Below, piece after piece: positions 59,270 through 64,000 of a DNA stretch of 64,000 nucleotides (the stretch's first letter is position 1; each line of letters begins with the position of its first letter). This DNA is from Micromonospora wenchangensis (GTDB lineage Bacteria; Actinomycetota; Actinomycetes; Mycobacteriales; Micromonosporaceae), in contig NZ_MZMV01000007.1 of assembly GCF_002210435.1 (NCBI RefSeq), positions 115,811-179,810 on the forward strand, written 5' to 3'. The notes under the pieces are model-generated. The model saw nothing but the letters and a program-made list of their open reading frames with translations. It was not told where the DNA came from and ran no database searches. Both the position numbers and the translations under genes were made by a program.

Positions 59270-60421
59270 TCAGTTGCGTGGTAGCCGCATCGCCATGGTG
59301 GGTGCCTCGGCCATCACCGACGTCGGGGTGAACGCCGCGCCGGTGGGCAGTTCCCGGGCCCGGCCGACCTGCACCCCCGGGTACAGCTCCACCATGTCCG
59401 CGCCGCCGAGCACCCGGGACTGCTTCGGGGCCAGCGGGACGCGCTCGGCCTCGGCCATCGAGCCGTTCGGCCGGATGCCGGAGCCGTTGGTGCTGACGTC
59501 GGTGACGATGACCTCGCCGACGCGCAGCTCGAACCGGACGTGCGCCCGGCTGATCCAGCGCCGCGCCTCGTCGTTGAGCCACTGCCCGAGCATCACGCCA
59601 CCGGTCTCCTCGGGGGCCCGGCCGACCGTCACCGGTTCGTCCTCGGTGAGGACGAACCGGCGGCGGATCAGGCCACCGATCCGGATCGCCAGCACCTCGC
59701 TGCGCGGGCGCGGCCCGGCGTCGGAGAGCCGGGCACCGTGCCGGGGGCAGGTCGGCACGCCGTTGCGCAGGGCGGGCGGCGGCTGACCGGCCGGGGCCCG
59801 GTCCACCCGGGCCAGGTCGGCGAACGCCCCGCCGCCCCCGCCGCCGCCGAACAGCGCGCAGCCCGGCTCCGGACAGCGCCACCTGCGGGCCAGCAACTGC
59901 CCGCCGACCGGGGATCGGTCGCCCTCGACGGGGGTGGGCCCGCCCCCGACGTGCGCGACGAAGGCCGGGCCGCCCGCGCCGGGCACCGGGGCGACGACCC
60001 GCCCCGGCTGCTCCACCAGCCACGGGAACCGGCCGCGCAGACCGTCGAACCGGACCCGGCTGACCACCGGCAGGCCGAGCAGGTCGGCCACCTCCAGCAT
60101 CCGGTCGCCCGGGTTGTCGAGCACCTCGACCAGGCCGTCGTCGGCCCACCGGCGGACCACCATCCGCTCGTTGGAGGTGAGGTCGGCGTCGGAGAGCAGC
60201 GCCCGGTGCACGATCGCGTAGACCGGGACGCTGTCCTCGGCCAGTTCGCGGGAGAGCGCGTCGATCACCATGCCGAGCCGCAGCAGGCTGGCCGGGCGGC
60301 CACCGTCGAGATCCTGGTAGCGGATCACCTCGGCCAGGTCGAGTACCGCTCGGGCCAGGGACGGATCGGTGCAGACCCGCCCCTCGATGGCGTCCAGCAC
60401 CTTGCTGATCTCGAATCTCAT
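59270..60421 (-). CDS. FHA-domain protein with Cys-rich middle
   Basis: The 383-residue protein has an N-terminal helical domain (MRFEISKVLDAIEGRVCTD.. about 1-100), a wHTH-like region (ADDGLVEVLDNPGDRMLEVADLLGL), a middle segment with possible zinc ligands (CPEPGC and CPRHGARL), and a C-terminal FHA domain (about 280-350) with VTVGRAPEETGG, RWISRAHVRFELRVGEVIVTDVSTNGSGI. FHA binds phosphothreonine, so a Ser/Thr kinase is a likely partner, but none is in the window. ATG at 60421 is preceded by GGAG. It is 114 bases downstream of the giant membrane protein gene and may be in one operon. Confidence 0.8.
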   Translation of the reverse strand: MRFEISKVLDAIEGRVCTDPSLARAVLDLAEVIRYQDLDGGRPASLLRLGMVIDALSRELAEDSVPVYAIVHRALLSDADLTSNERMVVRRWADDGLVEVLDNPGDRMLEVADLLGLPVVSRVRFDGLRGRFPWLVEQPGRVVAPVPGAGGPAFVAHVGGGPTPVEGDRSPVGGQLLARRWRCPEPGCALFGGGGGGGAFADLARVDRAPAGQPPPALRNGVPTCPRHGARLSDAGPRPRSEVLAIRIGGLIRRRFVLTEDEPVTVGRAPEETGGVMLGQWLNDEARRWISRAHVRFELRVGEVIVTDVSTNGSGIRPNGSMAEAERVPLAPKQSRVLGGADMVELYPGVQVGRARELPTGAAFTPTSVMAEAPTMAMRLPRN

Positions 60422-60535
60422 CGCGCGCTCCGGAGGATGTCGTCGATCGGCCGGGCCGCCACCGCCGGGCCCGGTAGGCACCTGCCCGCCGGGGTGAACA
60501 GGCGCTGCCCTGGCACGACCCTACCGGTGCCCGGG

Positions 60536-63500
60536 TCAGCCCATCCGGCCCACCGCCGCGCGCAGCCGGGCCACGTCACGCCGACGCCGCTCGTAGGTGG
60601 CGGCGAGGGTGATCAACGCCAGCCCGCCGACGGCCAGGTAGATCCAGCGCGGCAGCAGGTCCCACCCCCGGACCAGCTCGTGCACGGCGAGCAGGACGAG
60701 GGCACCGCCACCGAGCACCACCGGTGCCTGCCAGCGCCGCACCGCCCCGACCAGCACCACGCCCAGGGCGGCGCCGCCCAGCAGCAGCCGCCGCCATGGC
60801 TGCGGGTCGGGGGCCACCAGCACCGACACCAGGCTGGGCAGCAGCCCGGCGGCCAGCCCGGGGCCGAGGGCGAGCCAGCTGGTCAACCCGGGTCGGGCGC
60901 GCAGCGCGAGCAGGCCGGCCACCAGCGTCAACCCGGCCGCCGGCAGGGTGTACGCCTCCAGCAGCACCACCTCGCCGCTGATCAGCAGCAGCCACGCCCC
61001 GAGCAGCTCGCTGCCACCGGCCACCGCCCCGAGGGCCCACCGCCGGCCGGCCGACTGGCCCGGGTACAGCACCCGCAGTGCCGCGGCGGCACCCCAGAGC
61101 ACGCAGATCGCCGCCGCGTGCCGGATCGCGCCGACGGTGAGCAGCAGGGCGAGCACGGCCACCGCCTGCGCGGCAGCCTCCAGCGCCCGTACGGTGAACG
61201 AGCCGCGCCGGGCCAGCGCGGGTGCGCCGAGGAGCACCGCCACCGCCACCCCGAGCACCGGGAAACCGGCGGTGCGCAGCGGCAGGTCGGCGGCCAGGGG
61301 CGCGGTGAGCGCGAACCCGGTGGCCGCCGCGACGGCGGTCAGGAAGCCGAGCAGCCGTACCTCGGCCCGCCGGCCGATCGCGCCGACCACCGCCGCCACG
61401 ACCACCAGCAGGGCGAGCCCGGCCAGCATGCCGGCCCGGGTGGCGAGCAGTCCGACCAGGCCGGCGGCCGTCCACAGCAGACCGATCGGGGTGGTCACCG
61501 GCACCAGCAGCGCCCGGCGACGCCCGGGGGCCGGTGCCGGTGCGGCGGCTCCGGGAACGCCCGGGGCGGCCCCGTGCGGAGGGGCGGCGGACCGGGCCGG
61601 GCCGGTGATCGTGGCGGTGAGCAGGGCGGCGACCCCGACGATCAGCACCGCCGCCGGCACCACCGGCCAGGGGGCGTCCGCGCCGAGCAGCAGCACGGGC
61701 AGCGCCGCCGCCCCGAACGGCAGCGCGGCGACGGCGGCCCCGGACCGGTCACCGGTGTGCCGGTGGACGACCAGCGCGGCCGTGCCCGCCAGGACCAGCA
61801 GCGCCGCCCCGACCACGAGGGCACCGGGCGGCCCGTCCCCGGTCGGCACCCCCGACCAGGGCCGCACCGGCCCACCGTAGGGGGCGACGAGCGCGGCCAG
61901 GGTCACCGGCGCGGCGGCGACCAGCGCCAGGCCGGCCAGCACCGCACCGACCACCCGGCCCGGGGTGACCGGCGCGGTCCGCCGGTCGGCCGGCACCAGC
62001 GCGACGACTGCCAGCGCCGCGTAGAGCGCGAGCGGCTCCCCACCGGGTACGACGGTAGGCGCCACCACGGCGGCGAGCGCCAGGGCGAGCGCGGTGCCGG
62101 CGTACCCGTCGAGGTCGGGGCGGCGGCGACGCAGCGCGAGCAGCGGCACCAGCAGCAGCACGGCGGCGACGAACCCGGCCCGCAGCTGCCACCAGGCCGG
62201 TGCCCCGGCGGCCCGCGACGCGACCGACGCGCCGGCCGGCACGGTGAGCAGCGCGACCGTCAGCGCGACCCCGGCGACCCGGCCCGCGACGGCGCTCGCC
62301 GGGCGGCCCGGCAGCGCCACCGCCAGCCCGGCGACCAGCACCACCCCGAGCGCCACCAACATCCCGACCGGGGCGGCCGGGGCCACCAGCAGCCCGTGCC
62401 CGAGCAGCACCGCGGCCCCCGCCGCGCCGACCAGCACGGTCGGGACGCGCCGGCCGCGCAGCACCGCGACCGGCAGCAGCGCCGCGCCGACGACCAGGTC
62501 GACGGCGAGGGTCGCCGGCCACGGGGTGACCGTCACCGCCGGCAGCGCCGCAGCCGTGACCACCACCGCCAGCAGTACGGTCACCGGGCGGGCCACCCTC
62601 GGCAGCAACAGGAGGCCCGCACCGGCGGTGAGCAGGACGACCAGCGGCAACTGCCAGCCCCAGGCGAGGTCGGGCCCGGCGGCGGCGCCCTGCCAGGCGG
62701 GCAGTGACCGGTCCACCGCGAGCGTCGCCACGGCCCCGGTGGCGAGCACGACGACCTGGGCGGCACCGCCCGCGACCAGCAGCGCACCGACCCGGGGGCC
62801 GGTGCGGTGCCGCTGCGGCAGCAGCCGGACGGCACCGGCCAGCGCGGCGGCCACCAGGCCGACGGCGAGCAGCAGGAACCCGGCCCGCAGTTCCGCCACC
62901 GGCCGCAGCACCGCGACGGCCAGCAGCGGCACCAGCAGCCCGGCGGTGATCTGCCGGAACACCGCCGCTCCGGCGACCCGGGCCGCACCGGCCAGCACCA
63001 GACCGACGAGGAGCAACGGCAGGCCGGCGAGCAGCGGCTGACCGCCGGCCCGGCCCAGCGCCAGCGGCACCAGGGCGCAACTCGCGGCGACGGTCAGCGC
63101 GCCGCCGAAGCCGAGCCAGCCGAGCACCCGGCCGGCGAGCACGGAACCGGACGGCCCGGCGACCGGCCCCCCGCCGGCCGCCGGACCCCCGTCCGCCGGG
63201 GCGGTGGCGGTGCCCGACCCCCCGGCGGGCACCACCACCCCTCCCCCCGGACCCGCGACGGCCACGGCCGCTGCGGGTGACGCCGCCGCGGCCGGAGCCA
63301 CAGCGGCGGGATCGGGCCCGGCCGCAGCCGGGGAGCGGCGGCGCAGCACGACCACCACCGCGAGGTCGAGCAGCGCCACCCCGAGGAAGGTCAGCGTCCA
63401 GCCGGTGGCTCCCGGGCGGGACTGCGCGACCGCGAGCGGCAGCACCGGCTGGACCACGAACAGCGCCGCGAACCATGGCACGGTGAGCCGGCTGAGCAGG

Positions 63501-64000
63501 GCGTACCCGGCGGCGACGGCCGCGCTGACCCCGGCGACCAGGGCGGCGTAGCGGGTGCCCGGCCAGTCGGCGGTGCCGAGCAGGTTCACCGACCAGGCGG
63601 CGTACCCGTCGAGCACCACCAGCAGCAGGCCGACTGCGGCGAACGTCTCGGCGGTGCCGCGCAGGCCGCGCCACTTCGCCACCAGCGGCACCGCCAGGGC
63701 GAGCGCGGTGAACGCGGCCAGGATCAGCGCCCGTCCGGCCACCCCCACGGTGGCCCAGGCGACGGCGGTGAAGACCACCGCCGCCGTGCCCAGCAGCAGG
63801 CCACCGAGGACGAACAGCAGCCACTGGATCGTCCGGGTGGACGTTTCCGGGCGACCCGGGGTGTCCGGCCCGGCTGGCGGCACGACCCCGCCGGGCGCAC
63901 CCGGCGGTACCGGCGTCCCCGGGCGCACCGGCGGCGCGACCGGACCGGTCGGGGGTCCGGCCGGCGCGGCGACCGGAGGGCCCGCCGGCGCGGCGGGGCG
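60536..64000 (-). CDS. SCO7613-type giant multi-pass membrane protein, partial at its start
   Basis: At least 1154 residues are visible with no start: the open frame continues past the right edge with AAPAGPPVAAPAGPP-like Pro/Ala sequence, so the N-terminus lies outside. After the Pro-rich part come some thirty hydrophobic segments (for example TIQWLLFVLGGLLLGTAAVVF) separated by short loops, as in SCO7613 C-terminal-domain membrane proteins. The C-terminus is cytoplasmic (YERRRRDVARLRAAVGRMG). No catalytic motif was found. The family is large, unstudied and often near FHA or zinc-ribbon proteins. Confidence 0.82.
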   Translation of the reverse strand, partial: RPAAPAGPPVAAPAGPPTGPVAPPVRPGTPVPPGAPGGVVPPAGPDTPGRPETSTRTIQWLLFVLGGLLLGTAAVVFTAVAWATVGVAGRALILAAFTALALAVPLVAKWRGLRGTAETFAAVGLLLVVLDGYAAWSVNLLGTADWPGTRYAALVAGVSAAVAAGYALLSRLTVPWFAALFVVQPVLPLAVAQSRPGATGWTLTFLGVALLDLAVVVVLRRRSPAAAGPDPAAVAPAAAASPAAAVAVAGPGGGVVVPAGGSGTATAPADGGPAAGGGPVAGPSGSVLAGRVLGWLGFGGALTVAASCALVPLALGRAGGQPLLAGLPLLLVGLVLAGAARVAGAAVFRQITAGLLVPLLAVAVLRPVAELRAGFLLLAVGLVAAALAGAVRLLPQRHRTGPRVGALLVAGGAAQVVVLATGAVATLAVDRSLPAWQGAAAGPDLAWGWQLPLVVLLTAGAGLLLLPRVARPVTVLLAVVVTAAALPAVTVTPWPATLAVDLVVGAALLPVAVLRGRRVPTVLVGAAGAAVLLGHGLLVAPAAPVGMLVALGVVLVAGLAVALPGRPASAVAGRVAGVALTVALLTVPAGASVASRAAGAPAWWQLRAGFVAAVLLLVPLLALRRRRPDLDGYAGTALALALAAVVAPTVVPGGEPLALYAALAVVALVPADRRTAPVTPGRVVGAVLAGLALVAAAPVTLAALVAPYGGPVRPWSGVPTGDGPPGALVVGAALLVLAGTAALVVHRHTGDRSGAAVAALPFGAAALPVLLLGADAPWPVVPAAVLIVGVAALLTATITGPARSAAPPHGAAPGVPGAAAPAPAPGRRRALLVPVTTPIGLLWTAAGLVGLLATRAGMLAGLALLVVVAAVVGAIGRRAEVRLLGFLTAVAAATGFALTAPLAADLPLRTAGFPVLGVAVAVLLGAPALARRGSFTVRALEAAAQAVAVLALLLTVGAIRHAAAICVLWGAAAALRVLYPGQSAGRRWALGAVAGGSELLGAWLLLISGEVVLLEAYTLPAAGLTLVAGLLALRARPGLTSWLALGPGLAAGLLPSLVSVLVAPDPQPWRRLLLGGAALGVVLVGAVRRWQAPVVLGGGALVLLAVHELVRGWDLLPRWIYLAVGGLALITLAATYERRRRDVARLRAAVGRMG

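Overview
The window is very GC-rich (by eye above 70%), with codon third positions saturated in G/C, many GTG and some TTG starts, and several genes whose start codon sits 6-8 bases after a TAnnnT-type -10 box. The gene order argS-lysA-hom-thrC ... thrB-rho-rpmE-prfA ... prmC is an actinobacterial chromosomal backbone. Family content (LysX, DUF6412, SCO7613-type membrane protein, Erm(E)-like methylase, CBM-bearing glycoside hydrolases) points to a filamentous actinomycete, most likely Micromonosporaceae (Micromonospora or a close relative). This is an inference from gene content, not a database match. No phage, integrase, intact insertion sequence or CRISPR array was seen.

Layout. 1-19.3 kb (mostly minus strand) is the housekeeping block for aspartate-family amino acids and translation/termination: argS, lysA, hom, thrC, thrB, rho, rpmE, prfA and the start of prmC. 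It is interrupted by accessory genes: an HAE1-type RND pump, a Tat-exported polysaccharide deacetylase, an MFS exporter and a small membrane protein between thrC and thrB, and a GGDEF diguanylate cyclase between prfA and prmC. 19.4-22.2 kb holds a DUF3105-DUF305 membrane pair, a domesticated IS630-like protein and tRNA-Arg(CCG). 22.4-26.9 kb has a polymerase-only LigD protein, an HxlR regulator and a TetR-MMPL transporter operon with a twin palindromic operator. 27-35.5 kb is a stress and resistance block: an erythromycin-esterase-family protein and a DUF2795 protein from facing sigma-B-like promoters; a SigK/RskA-type sigma/anti-sigma pair with a fasciclin lipoprotein and a membrane molybdopterin oxidoreductase; an Erm-type 23S rRNA methylase behind what looks like a complete drug-inducible attenuator; an oxidoreductase; and two small membrane proteins behind a leaderless mini-ORF.

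35.6-43 kb is metabolic and secretory: FabG, a trehalose-synthase-type GH13 enzyme, a DUF1349 protein, DedA, a GH18 chitinase and a GH16 beta-glucanase, each glucan-degrading gene with its own palindromic operator candidate. 43-49.1 kb (minus) is a chain of envelope genes led by lysX (lysyl-phosphatidylglycerol synthase fused to lysyl-tRNA synthetase), with four-base overlaps into DUF998 and hydrolase genes, then DUF6412 and a YidC paralogue. 49.3-58 kb has a YbdK-type carboxylate-amine ligase, a CoA-disulfide-reductase-like flavoprotein, a frameshifted AbiEi/DUF559-type gene, an APH-family kinase, a Nei-type glycosylase, a multi-pass acidic protein and the overlapping ddaH-rocD pair. 58-64 kb (minus) ends with a fatty-acid desaturase, an FHA protein and a giant multi-pass membrane protein that runs off the window.

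The most notable signals are (1) the predicted macrolide-inducible erm control region: WhiB7-like promoter, leaderless 39-residue leader peptide with Arg-x-Arg motifs, and a ribosome-site-sequestering hairpin; (2) twin hairpins with matching 17-base loops upstream of rpmE; (3) mirrored GGGTAG promoters; and (4) a leaderless ten-codon ORF coupled to a membrane-protein pair. All coordinates were read by hand; hairpin and promoter positions may be off by a base or so.
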